Source: JBBIWA01 sp037439425 | GTDB taxonomy: Bacteria; Acidobacteriota; Blastocatellia; RBC074 | Reading direction: 5' to 3' | NCBI GenBank assembly: GCA_037439425.1 | Contig: JBBIWA010000031.1 | Location: 1 to 49,177, forward strand | Length of the DNA stretch: 49,177 nt | Shown: positions 8,610-17,254 of the stretch, piece after piece | Layout of the letters: every line of letters starts with the position of its first letter | Numbering within the stretch: position 1 is the first letter of the stretch | Program-made: the position numbers and the translations under genes | The notes under the pieces: generated by a model | Seen by the model: the letters and a program-made list of their open reading frames with translations, nothing else | Told to the model about the DNA's origin: nothing | The model's database searches: none

Positions 8610-8948
8610 CTATGGCTTCAGATCAGGGTGCACTACCTCAACCAGCTCGCCAGGCCGAATAGTGGCCAGCACATCACGCACTTCATCCAGCATTGAAACG
8701 TGAGTTTCCAGCTTGTTGGTGAGGGCGCGCAGAACGATGACCGCGATCGAGCGCCCTGTGATGACTTGTTGATGCTTGATGTTTTTATCACTGGTGAGCA
8801 ACACAGCGAAGCCTTCCTTCTCGGCTTCGCTCAGGAGAGTGTTGTTTCTCAGCAAAGACCAGCCCATCTCAAAGACGCTCTTCACTTCGTGCTCGATGAG
8901 ATGCTGCCTGAGTCTCCAATCCAGGTTATGGTCAAGGAGAATTTTCAC
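8610..8948 (-). CDS. DUF5615-like PIN-fold toxin of a type II toxin-antitoxin pair
   Basis: This is 112 residues from the GTG at 8948. The N-terminus KILLDHNLDWRLRQHL has the early acidic residue plus Arg pattern of DUF5615/Mut7-C-like PIN nucleases. A second acidic motif, LLTSDKNIKHQQ, and a helix-rich tail follow. These proteins are predicted RNases paired with a DUF433 antitoxin. Its start lies inside the antitoxin gene (17-bp overlap, other frame), showing translational coupling and antitoxin-first order. An upstream start at 8984 would add 12 residues that do not match the family. Activity has not been shown for this member. Confidence 0.75.
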   Translation of the reverse strand: MKILLDHNLDWRLRQHLIEHEVKSVFEMGWSLLRNNTLLSEAEKEGFAVLLTSDKNIKHQQVITGRSIAVIVLRALTNKLETHVSMLDEVRDVLATIRPGELVEVVHPDLKP

Positions 8949-9198
8949 CGTCAAGGAGTAAGTTGAAGAGACTCGTTCGAGCAAGCTCCAGGACTTTCAG
9001 CGCTTGTTCTTGCGTGACCGGCGGGAAGCCTTCGAGGAAATCTCCGAGCGTGTGCCCGCCTTCGAGGTAATCGAAAAGGTTTTGTATCGGCACGCGAGTA
9101 TTGACGAAGCACGGGGCGCCGCTCACGCGCTCAGGGTCAATCCAGATGACACCTTCGATTACTCGCGTCTCGTTCTGTGTAATTGTCTGCATCATCAT
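8932..9198 (-). CDS. DUF433 family antitoxin
   Basis: This is 88 residues when started at the first of three consecutive ATG codons (9198), with GGAAGA upstream. The segment IWIDPERVSGAPCFVNTRVP is the classic DUF433 signature. It is followed by LFDYLEGGHTLGDFLEGFP and VTQEQALKVLELA, a helix-turn-helix-like fold. It is the partner of the DUF5615-like toxin and overlaps it by 17 bp, and it is expected to neutralise the toxin and repress the operon. An upstream open extension to 9354 looks non-coding. Confidence 0.82.
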   Translation of the reverse strand: MMMQTITQNETRVIEGVIWIDPERVSGAPCFVNTRVPIQNLFDYLEGGHTLGDFLEGFPPVTQEQALKVLELARTSLFNLLLDGENSP

Positions 9199-9447
9199 AA
9201 TTTTCGTATCTTCCGTAAGCCTCAGCACCTGACAGCTCAGGCCAGTCTTTCCACATTTACGCCGCCCTTTGCAGTTTGGCCAGTCTGGCCAAATTAGCTC
9301 GTGTTTTGGCTCTGAGCCTTTCGCTCTCTTCTTGATCTTGAGCCACACGACCACTTAGTACAACGCGCCATAAATACTCCGTCAGTTAGCCTGTGAAAAG
9401 AATCCAGCATATTCAACTGGTTGCTGCAAAAACAACTAGCGGCGTAA

Positions 9448-9639
9448 TTATGGCGACCAGTACTTAGTCTGATCCCGACCTGTTGCTCCATCACTCAATG
9501 GCCCAGAAATGGCCTCGAAGTAGCTAAGTGAAAAACTCGTATGAGCCATCTGCTGATGGGCCTGTCGCATCTTGGCCACACATTCTTCAGGCAGTGCGCT
9601 CAGTTGCGCCGCCTCATCACTGCTCAATTCCAGTGTCAC
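9448..9639 (-). pseudogene. Small gene remnant, copy B (same family as 8248-8459)
   Basis: A GTG-started frame of 63 codons encodes SSDEAAQLSALPEE and then KMRQAHQQM, matching copy A at several positions. A good ribosome site (GGAGGTGAG) precedes an ATG 16 nt upstream, but in that frame translation stops after 11 codons. The original start therefore seems to have been lost through a frameshift. The second half does not resemble copy A. The function is unknown. Confidence 0.4.
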
Positions 9640-9663
9640 TTGCCTTGTCCATAGTTCTCACCT

Positions 9664-9780
9664 CCAGGCTGATTCTAACACAACAATGCGCTGCCGCAGG
9701 AACAGGATCTAGCTGCTGTTCCTGCAACAGCGCAAGAAGTATCGCGGTTAAATTTCAGTTCTGCCTGAAACTGCGGCCAT
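9664..9780 (-). repeat. Hairpin-containing duplicated repeat, copy B
   Basis: This is the second copy of the 117-bp repeat. Two changes in one hairpin arm make C-A mismatches if plus-strand RNA folds, but G-U wobble pairs if minus-strand RNA folds. The structure therefore appears kept in minus-strand transcripts. It lies immediately upstream of small gene remnant copy B and reaches to 46 bp from the end of receptor copy 2. Confidence 0.75.
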
Positions 9781-9825
9781 CCATGTCGTCAGGCCTGAGA
9801 CCAGACTACGCGCGCAGCAGACAGG

Positions 9826-12800
9826 CTAGAAAGAGATCCGCGCGGCGAACTGGAAGGCGCGCGGGCCACCTGTGCCGAAGACACCACCGGCGCGCCCCTG
9901 CGCTATTCCGTAACAACCCTGCGGGAAATCACCGCAAGTGGAATTCAGTCCGCCAACGAAGTCCGACAGATTCGAGATATTGAACAGGTTGAAGGCCTCG
10001 GCGATCAACTGCAGTTTCACCTTCTCGGCAATACTGATGTTACGCGTTAGGCGCACATCCTGTGAGATGAAGTAGTCGCCGTGATCGAATCCAGGTGGCA
10101 GATTGATCGTCGGGAAAGGATTGCCACGCGGAGCAGGTTTGCCGGCGAGTGTGGCATTGTATTGTGCCACCAGCTCCCGCAACTTGTCCTTGTCTATACG
10201 ACGGCCAAAGCCGCGGAAAGTACTGCCCGGCAAGATGAACACACTATTGCCGTCCCCGTCGTGATCCACGCCTACCGTAGTAGTGAGGGCAGGCTTGCTG
10301 ATGAACTGCGAAATCAATCCCACTGTCCAGCTATTGAACAGTCCGCGGAGGAACTTGTTCTCGCCGCCGTAGGTGGGCAAGTCCATAAACCCGCTGAAGG
10401 TGAATTTGTGAGTCCGATCTGCGCCTTGATAGTCATCGGCTTCGTAGATGTTGTCGAAGTTTATCACGCCGTTGAAGCCGGTGTACTTCGAGAGCGCATA
10501 GGAGGCCACAAACAGATAGCGATTCGAGAAGCGCTTATCCACCTTCACGTGCAAGCCTGTGTAGCGGAACATTCCGCCACTATGTGCGACTGCTATCGCT
10601 CCAGTTGAGCAAAAGGCCTTCGGATCAAACACCTGGGCACCTCGACAGGGTGGGATAATCGGTCCCTTGACGCTGTTGAAGCGATTGCGGTCGACAAAGA
10701 AGAGCGCGTGTTGGCCGCCGAATTTAACCGAACGTCGCATGACGAAGTCAGCCTGCACTGTCAGGGTCGGCAGGAGTTCACGCTGAATACCGGCGCTCAC
10801 ATTCATCGAGTATGGGGTTACCGTATTCGGATCGAAGATCGCCCCGAACCCAGGCTCTCCGATCGTATGCAGCCTTTCGACCCCGCGCACTGAGAGGTCT
10901 TTCCCATTGCCTAAGAACCCAAGTGAAAAGGCCTGGAACAGGGCCAGATCCGCTAGCAAATTCGTTCCTCGATAATTGGTCGGGGACCGCCTGACGTTGG
11001 CAAGGACGGCCAGGTCCGGTCTATTAAAGCTCGGCACAGCAGCTATCGCGGTGAAGAACGATTCAGGCAGAATGTAACGCCCATTGCCCGAAGGTCCAAC
11101 GTAAGCGCGCTCATTGAGCCTGGTCCAGAAGAGATTCGAGTCGTAGTAGATTCCGCCCCCGGCCCGAATCACCATCTTGCCGTTGTTGTTCACGTCCCAG
11201 GCAAACCCGATGCTGGGCCCGAAGTTATTCTTATCCCGCTTGGGTGGCCGCAGATCGCCATTACTCAGTAGCGGGGCGAGAATAGCCGGCCGGTCGAGAT
11301 CGTGATTGAGGATATTGTCCTCAAAGGACCAGGCCAAGCCATAATTGAAGGTGAAGTTCGGTTTGATCTTCCACTGATCCACAATGAAGAGTCTGTAGCG
11401 GTTATTGCGCCTGGCTTTCTCCACATTGAATTGTTGTGGCTGCCCCGGATCACCGATCCCTTCAAGGAACAAGAACAATGGAAGCTGCATGACTTCATTG
11501 AAGGTCGGCAGCCGTCCGGGGACGAGCGGCCCGGTCCCCGTCGCATTCAGCTTCAGGCTATCGGGCAAAGAATTGTACAACGGGGCAAATGGTGAGCTGG
11601 TAAAGCCTCCCGTTGCCCGAATGAAGGCGAGAATGTGCAGCGGATCCCACAGCACCGCCAGCCCTGGCTCCAAAAATGCCCAGTGGCCGATGCCGTTGAA
11701 ATGCTCCCACTCACCGCCGAACCGTATCCGGTGCGTGCCTTTCGTCCAGCTCAGCGTATCAGTCAATTGGTAGGTGCGCAGCACCCGGTTCTGCGGCGTG
11801 TTCAGATTATTACCTATTCTGAAATCGCTCAGTGTGGTGCGGACTTGCATCTGGCCTAGACCTACGCAACCGATTGGATCGGTGCATCGGTCGAAGGGGA
11901 TCTTCAGACGACCGCTATAGAACCCGTAAGAGTAACGCACATCGTTGACTACTTGCGGTGAGAAGACTGTCGTGAGACCCCAAAGCGCCTGAGTCGAGAC
12001 GTTTTTGGTGGTCACCCAGTTCGAGGGCAAAAAGATGCCATTCGCCGCGGCGAAGTTATCGTTGTTATCCGTGCTGAACCGGAAGAAGGCGCTATTTTTG
12101 TCATTCACCTTGTAGTCAAACCGGATGTTGTTTTGGAGGAAGTTCAGCGGATTTTGGTAGGTGCCATCGAACTGCGAAAAGATCGGGTGATTATTGGCAA
12201 CCTCGGTTACGCCATCCTGATTGTTATGCTCAATGTTGTAGAAGAAGAACAATTTGTCCTTCTTGATCGGACCACCGATGGAGCCACCGATCTGTCGCCG
12301 CGCAAAGAATGGATCGTCGAAGGCAGGATCCTCAAACCGGCGCAGGCTGCGCTTCAGGCTGGGGAAAGCCGCGAGATTGTGATCGCGATAGTAGATGAAC
12401 CCCGAGCCATGAAACTCATTCGTCCCGGTCCGTGAGATGACGTTGACCGAGCCGACGGCGGTGACACTGGTCGAGAGATCGAAGTTGAAGGAGGTGATTT
12501 GGAACTCCTGTACCGTCTCTTGCGAGAAGTTCTGCGCCGTGCCTCCGGTGACGCGATCATTGATCGTAGCTCCGTCAACCGAGATGCGGGTCAAGGCTTG
12601 GCCGGCCCCCGCAATGGAGACGCGGAAGAAGTTATTGGGACTGGTCCCTGGAGCGTCCACCGCCTCGACCGTCACGCCTGGCTCGAGCATCGCAAGTTGC
12701 AGGAAGTTGCGCCCATTGAGCGGCAGGTTTTCTATCTGTTGGCGGCTGACCACACCGTCTATCTTGTGGTCCGTAGTGTTGATCGCTGGGGTATCAGCGG

Positions 12801-13161
12801 TCACCACAACAGTTTCAGTCGCCTGACCTACCTCCAGGCTGAAGTCAACCGTCACGTTTTCACCCACCTGAATGGTCACCGGGCTGACTCCGGTCTTGAA
12901 CCCGCTCTTGGTGACCTTCACCTCATACTCGCCTGGCTGCAGGTTGACAATCTGGTACTGGCCCACATCATCTGTGGTGGTCGTACGCTGGATTCCAGTG
13001 GCTTGGCTTGTCACCGTCACCGTAACTCCTGGGATCACAGCCTTTGATTGGTCCATCACTGTGCCACGGACATTGCCAGTGGCGGTTTGCGCCCACGCTG
13101 TGCAGGCGAAGGCACTTATAAACACTAATAGGGATAGCAAACGACTGACGGAACGTTGCAT
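9826..13161 (-). CDS. Oar-like TonB-dependent receptor (copy 2)
   Basis: This is 1111 residues from the ATG at 13161, which has AAGGAG at good spacing; an upstream in-frame start at 13185 lacks this. A signal peptide ends near CTAWAQ. A carboxypeptidase-regulatory-like domain follows (GNVRGTVMDQSKAVIPGV), then the plug (VDGVVSRQQIENLPLNGRNF) and a long barrel ending FQFAARISF. It is clearly paralogous to the receptor at 4399-7725 along its whole length, with shared stretches such as FSQETVQEFQIT and LHVKVDKRF. It is expected in the outer membrane for TonB-driven uptake of an unknown ligand. Promoter and leader resemble copy 1, suggesting joint control or recent duplication of the whole unit. 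Confidence 0.92.
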   Translation of the reverse strand: MQRSVSRLLSLLVFISAFACTAWAQTATGNVRGTVMDQSKAVIPGVTVTVTSQATGIQRTTTTDDVGQYQIVNLQPGEYEVKVTKSGFKTGVSPVTIQVGENVTVDFSLEVGQATETVVVTADTPAINTTDHKIDGVVSRQQIENLPLNGRNFLQLAMLEPGVTVEAVDAPGTSPNNFFRVSIAGAGQALTRISVDGATINDRVTGGTAQNFSQETVQEFQITSFNFDLSTSVTAVGSVNVISRTGTNEFHGSGFIYYRDHNLAAFPSLKRSLRRFEDPAFDDPFFARRQIGGSIGGPIKKDKLFFFYNIEHNNQDGVTEVANNHPIFSQFDGTYQNPLNFLQNNIRFDYKVNDKNSAFFRFSTDNNDNFAAANGIFLPSNWVTTKNVSTQALWGLTTVFSPQVVNDVRYSYGFYSGRLKIPFDRCTDPIGCVGLGQMQVRTTLSDFRIGNNLNTPQNRVLRTYQLTDTLSWTKGTHRIRFGGEWEHFNGIGHWAFLEPGLAVLWDPLHILAFIRATGGFTSSPFAPLYNSLPDSLKLNATGTGPLVPGRLPTFNEVMQLPLFLFLEGIGDPGQPQQFNVEKARRNNRYRLFIVDQWKIKPNFTFNYGLAWSFEDNILNHDLDRPAILAPLLSNGDLRPPKRDKNNFGPSIGFAWDVNNNGKMVIRAGGGIYYDSNLFWTRLNERAYVGPSGNGRYILPESFFTAIAAVPSFNRPDLAVLANVRRSPTNYRGTNLLADLALFQAFSLGFLGNGKDLSVRGVERLHTIGEPGFGAIFDPNTVTPYSMNVSAGIQRELLPTLTVQADFVMRRSVKFGGQHALFFVDRNRFNSVKGPIIPPCRGAQVFDPKAFCSTGAIAVAHSGGMFRYTGLHVKVDKRFSNRYLFVASYALSKYTGFNGVINFDNIYEADDYQGADRTHKFTFSGFMDLPTYGGENKFLRGLFNSWTVGLISQFISKPALTTTVGVDHDGDGNSVFILPGSTFRGFGRRIDKDKLRELVAQYNATLAGKPAPRGNPFPTINLPPGFDHGDYFISQDVRLTRNISIAEKVKLQLIAEAFNLFNISNLSDFVGGLNSTCGDFPQGCYGIAQGRAGGVFGTGGPRAFQFAARISF

Positions 13162-13450
13162 AGTTAATCTCCTTGTTATTGGCACCTCTAGGTGACACCA
13201 GAACTGGTTCGCAACTAGAGAGGGAGAGCGGAAAGATCTCGCTCTTGTTGGGAATTGCCACTACCCACCAGAGACAGCAGAATGTGTCCTGGGAGCGCAG
13301 CCTCCACTTTCACATCCAAGCTAGCCCTCGAAGGAAGTAGTTCTTAACTTCGTCAGTGTCTTTGATTGAGCGATGCGGTGATCAAATGAATTCGCCTAAT
13401 TTACTGACTTATTAGGCCACCAAACGAACCAGGAGACTATCTACAATCCT
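13162..13450 (-). promoter_or_regulatory. Long 5' leader of receptor copy 2
   Basis: About 290-300 nt of untranslated leader precede the ATG at 13161. It contains AGGGCTAGCTTGGATG (13328-13313), matching the leader of copy 1 with one extra T. The rest of the two leaders differs, so this short block stands out as conserved. Confidence 0.4.
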
Positions 13451-13493
13451 ACCATTCGGTCAGTTATTATACACCAAACGCCCAATTCGGCAA
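13451..13493 (-). promoter_or_regulatory. Promoter and operator-like site of receptor copy 2
   Basis: TTGCCG (13493-13488), a 16-bp spacer and TATAAT (13471-13466) lie on the minus strand. The sequence GACCGAATGGTA begins 4 bp after the -10. It is a slightly imperfect version of the GACCGNNCGGTC palindrome found at the same place in copy 1. Confidence 0.65.
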
Positions 13494-13802
13494 GCCCTTT
13501 ATTGTGAGATCAGGATAATCGAGCGCCGGCTCGCCGCTGGCGACCTCACTCCGGCAGTCTTAGGTCAGGCGAGGCGTCTGCTGAGATCTTGAAGCCCAGC
13601 GCGATGTCGGGCCGTAGCAATCAGTCTGCCTAAAAGCTCCCCATCAGAAGCAGTAGGCAAGACAAGGGCTAACTAACCGTTCGGCCTGACATTTTTCGAG
13701 AGAGCGTAAAAAATTAAGTCTCCGCATCCCTTAAGGCGGCAGTTGGGGAATTTCTTCCTCCCCGGCCTACAATCTGCGGGCCCTTCGCGGTGAAAAGAGT
13801 TT
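13494..13802. other. Intergenic stretch with no gene
   Basis: I see no coding potential here. A further ACCGTTCGGCC sequence at about 13677-13687 resembles half of the receptor operators but has no promoter next to it. No clear terminator was found for the peptidase gene or for transcription entering the region. Confidence 0.4.
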
Positions 13803-15902
13803 TCATTGCTTCTGCCTGATCAACCCGGCGCGCATCAGATTCTGCAAATACTCGGCGACCGCTTCGGGCGTCACTCTCCCGTAGTAAGTCTCACCAGCGC
13901 GCAACGCCTCGGCACTCACGGCTTGGTAGATCTCTAGCCCCGTACGCCTGCCATCCACAAAGTTAAGCACTTCAAAAGCCATCAGCGGATGCAAACCGGC
14001 CGGCGTTCTCGGGGCCGAGCGTTTGGTCAGAAACTCTCGCGGCCCGGCAGCCAGCTCCGGCACCAAGCGAGTGAGTTCTTGTTCTTTCACCGTCAGCGTG
14101 ATAGCAGGCGGCAGGGCGCCCGTGTGCCGGCGCCAGTAAGCTTCCAGATTCGCCAGGTGACTCTCCGCCAATTTGGCGATACCAGCTTTCATCTCTTTGA
14201 TGAGATCACCTGCTCCCTTTCCGATCACAGCCAATGAATCGATGGCGCGAGTTTCACGCAGCGCGGCCTGATGAATCTGGTTGCGCGCTTGCTTGTAGGC
14301 TTCGGCTTGATCGGCGCTGGCAGCTTGCGCAATCAAAGCCGTGGCGACTTTGAAATCTTCGCCCAACCGCACCGCGGCACGCCCGTAAACTTCACTGGCA
14401 ATCACCGGCAACTGTGCTTCGCCCGCATGCGCAATCGTGAAAGCTATCGCTGCTACCGCAAAGGCATTGCGCTGGAGCTGGGTGCGATCAATGTTCCACA
14501 GGTCATCGTCGCTGGTGTGAATGTAATTGTCCGGCCAGTTGGTGAAGGTGATCGCCGGCACGCCAATCGGTGCTTCGTTGAAGGTCATATGATCCGTGTT
14601 GTTGTGAAACGGGATCATGGCCGCGTTGTAGCGGTGCCGCGAGCCGAGCCGAGACAGAATCGGTTTCAGATACGGATTGGCCGCAGTCCCGGCCTGAATT
14701 TCGGCCAACTGCTGGCTGTTGGCGCGCACCACGAATTCGACCACAGCTTCGGCCACGTCGTTTAAGAAGTGAAAGCGCGAAAACGGCACGCGCGTGATAT
14801 TTTGCACGCGCATGAGGTCTTGCGCCTGATTTGCTCCGACCATGTCTTGATTGATGTTGACCAGCAGCTTGCGGGCTTCTTCCGGATGATCAGCAAAGTA
14901 CTGGCGCTCGCTGCTGATCTCCGTCACCCACCAAAAGCGGATGTTGCGACGCGGGCGCGGCAGGCGACCTTCGCGGATAAGCTTGGCTAGCGCGCGCGCA
15001 ATTTCAAGTGTGCTGGCCACACCACTACCATCGTCATTGGCGGAAAACTTCTCTTCTTGCATATGGCCAGTGAGCACGACATCTTGATCGTGGATCTCGG
15101 TGCCGCGAATGAAGCCCTCGACCATCACCTGCCATTTGTCCTCCGGTTTGAGTTCCGACTCGACGGTGGCGCGCACTTTGACCGGCGTCTTACTTGAGGC
15201 GAGCAGGTTTTGCAGCGCAATCCCTTGACGATGCGACAGCCCGAAAGCAAAAGTCGCAGGCTTGCCATCCTGACTTTGCAGAGGCAGGCTGATCCAGCGA
15301 ATCTGATCGGGATGGCTGACTGAATTGGTCGGATAGTCAATCGCTCTCGGATCCGGATGGTAGATAATGCCTGCTGCCCCGCGCTTCCAGACAGCTTCAT
15401 TCATCACGGCTCCCACCGCCCCCCACGCCAGTACAATCTTGCCTTTCACCTCCTTGCCTGCGTAATCCTTCTCGGTCAAACCACTACCGACATCCACCAC
15501 CTCAGCGATCAGGTCGGCGCTGCGGCTATTGTCGGCCAGGTGAAGTTGTGTCTGCACCAGGCTGGCCAGTATCTGGATCTCCGGCTCGACGATCCACAAC
15601 TCGGCGCGGCGCGCATTCCAGGAAGGGGTAGTGTAATCCTGCTTAATCAGCTTGACGTCTTCCAGACCGTATTCTCGCGCCTTGGCCTCAATATAGCGAG
15701 CCACGGCCATCAAGCCTTCTGTGCCGCCGCGCGGTTTATGAAATTGCGTGGTGAAGCGCAGATGCTCGTAAGCAGCATCGCCTGAAATCTCGCCGACCAG
15801 ATAGCGATACTGCTCCTCAGTTAAAAACCTGAGACTTTGCGCCTCTGCCGCGGGCGCTAGAAGCAGCACCAAGCAAACAGCAAACCTGAACAAGTTTTTC
15901 AC
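13803..15902 (-). CDS. Exported M28 family zinc metallopeptidase with PA domain
   Basis: This is 699 residues from a GTG at 15902 preceded by GGAG; a signal peptide ends near AEAQ. The order is an N-terminal region, an inserted protease-associated (PA) domain (GKIVLAWGAVGAVMN, AAGIIYHP), then the M28 catalytic domain. The zinc-ligand pattern is GHMQEE (about residue 280), ANDDGSG (about 287), WVTEISSE (about 327), NQDMVG (about 354) and HTSDDD (about 462). A C-terminal extension of about 150 residues carries a small winged-helix-like end. The likely role is periplasmic or secreted aminopeptidase or carboxypeptidase activity; specificity cannot be read. The frame stays open upstream to 16106, but that part lacks a signal sequence and was not included. 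Confidence 0.85.
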   Translation of the reverse strand: MKNLFRFAVCLVLLLAPAAEAQSLRFLTEEQYRYLVGEISGDAAYEHLRFTTQFHKPRGGTEGLMAVARYIEAKAREYGLEDVKLIKQDYTTPSWNARRAELWIVEPEIQILASLVQTQLHLADNSRSADLIAEVVDVGSGLTEKDYAGKEVKGKIVLAWGAVGAVMNEAVWKRGAAGIIYHPDPRAIDYPTNSVSHPDQIRWISLPLQSQDGKPATFAFGLSHRQGIALQNLLASSKTPVKVRATVESELKPEDKWQVMVEGFIRGTEIHDQDVVLTGHMQEEKFSANDDGSGVASTLEIARALAKLIREGRLPRPRRNIRFWWVTEISSERQYFADHPEEARKLLVNINQDMVGANQAQDLMRVQNITRVPFSRFHFLNDVAEAVVEFVVRANSQQLAEIQAGTAANPYLKPILSRLGSRHRYNAAMIPFHNNTDHMTFNEAPIGVPAITFTNWPDNYIHTSDDDLWNIDRTQLQRNAFAVAAIAFTIAHAGEAQLPVIASEVYGRAAVRLGEDFKVATALIAQAASADQAEAYKQARNQIHQAALRETRAIDSLAVIGKGAGDLIKEMKAGIAKLAESHLANLEAYWRRHTGALPPAITLTVKEQELTRLVPELAAGPREFLTKRSAPRTPAGLHPLMAFEVLNFVDGRRTGLEIYQAVSAEALRAGETYYGRVTPEAVAEYLQNLMRAGLIRQKQ

Positions 15903-16144
15903 CCTGGTCTCCAATGGTGATATGTATGGGATGATGAATGATGAATTTCCTATCTTTCCTCTGCGTCTTGGCAGTGGATTCACTTGTGGCGACTTCAAAT
16001 CTTTCCAGGCCTCAGCCAGCCTGAAGTGCTCTTTGCCGCCCCTTGCACAAGCCAAGCGCTCCAACGCCAACAATCCCCCCTCGGCCTCTGCGGGTTTGAA
16101 TTCCAATAAGGTGACAGCAACAAGCTGGCCCAGGGCCGCAATCT

Positions 16145-17236
16145 TTAGGTCAACCGTGGAACGTAGATGGTGAAAGAGACCGTGATCAGCTTCTCCCCGC
16201 GCTGAAATTGCGACCAGATACGATAGTTGCCAGGTCGTGGGAAGAGCGTATCAAAAGTCACATCGGAGATGCCAGTCAACTGGCTGCGGTCAACCTCATC
16301 AGGGATCATCTCAGTCGGATGTGAGTGTAGATAATCGGTTCCGTCTTCACTCAGAATCAAAGTATGCCCCCACGCCCCGAGATAGGGTTTGAGGTCTGTC
16401 ACTGGCTTTCCGGTCTTTTCGTCTACCAGATGATATTTCAGCAGCGCGTACCTGCCAGCGTAGGGCTGGACCGGCCGGCCGGGGATTGGTTCTTCCGGTT
16501 CGATCGTCAACTCAAAGCGCGTGCCTTCTAACGTCTTGGTGAGAGACTGATCTGGCACCAGTTTGGCCTGCGTAGAGACCAGGTCTCCTTCGTATCCGGC
16601 AGTGACCAGACTGTAATGGAGGACTTGCGGCATGCCGCCCTTCGGGAAGATGTCGCAAAAGACTTTGTAATAGCCGGCTCGAGCAAGCACGGTCTCGATA
16701 ACAAAGCTGCCGTCCGGCTGCTGATCGGGATGGATGTGCTGGAAGTCTTCAAAGTCCTGGCTGACGAGAAACAGGTGAAATGGCATATCGTGCATGATGT
16801 TGAACTGCTTCACCTGCTCGCCTGTAGTGGGATGAAAGACCGTGAAGCGAAACTTAACTTTCTCGCCTGGTTTGACCAGCCTGGGCGTGGTCTCGAACTT
16901 GACGTTGAATTCGCCCATTTCAGGCCTGTCCATCTTGACCAGCGACATCTGGCAGACAGGACATTTGCCCTCTTGAACCGAGATCACATTCGGGTGCATC
17001 GGGCAGACATAAAATTCTTCCAGCTTCTGCGTATCGGCCACCGCCACCAGCGTCATATTGCACTTCGAGCATTTACCCGGCACCTTCGATTGCACATCAG
17101 GATGCATCGGGCAAACGTAATTGACCGTCTCAATGGTAACAGTTTGCTGCCTGGCTTCTGGCTGCTGTGCTAGCACAGCGAATGAGAAGCCAACCATCAG
17201 CGTAACAATTAAGAAGGCGGAAATGTTTCTGCTCAT
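16145..17236 (-). CDS. Exported protein with two heavy-metal-binding domains
   Basis: This is 363 residues with GGAGG upstream of the ATG and a signal peptide ending near VLAQ|Q. Two copies of the heavy-metal-binding domain follow: YVCPMHPDV...GKCSKCNM (40-62) and YVCPMHPNV...GKCPVCQM (76-97). Each carries the CPMHP plus C-x2-C ligands. The rest has beta-sandwich segments (residues 105-360) similar to copper-efflux accessory and YtkA-like proteins, with His/Met-rich patches such as MHDMPFHLFLV and HIHPD. It is probably a periplasmic metal-binding protein, perhaps for copper. It ends 16-19 kb from any recognised metal efflux gene and is followed upstream by an MFS gene in the same direction. 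Confidence 0.78.
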   Translation of the reverse strand: MSRNISAFLIVTLMVGFSFAVLAQQPEARQQTVTIETVNYVCPMHPDVQSKVPGKCSKCNMTLVAVADTQKLEEFYVCPMHPNVISVQEGKCPVCQMSLVKMDRPEMGEFNVKFETTPRLVKPGEKVKFRFTVFHPTTGEQVKQFNIMHDMPFHLFLVSQDFEDFQHIHPDQQPDGSFVIETVLARAGYYKVFCDIFPKGGMPQVLHYSLVTAGYEGDLVSTQAKLVPDQSLTKTLEGTRFELTIEPEEPIPGRPVQPYAGRYALLKYHLVDEKTGKPVTDLKPYLGAWGHTLILSEDGTDYLHSHPTEMIPDEVDRSQLTGISDVTFDTLFPRPGNYRIWSQFQRGEKLITVSFTIYVPRLT

Positions 17237-17254
17237 TAACTTCCTCCGTAGCTA

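Noticed and set aside
13677..13687. Third receptor-type operator ACCGTTCGGCC
   Set aside because: Only part of the palindrome, with no promoter or gene start beside it; probably chance.
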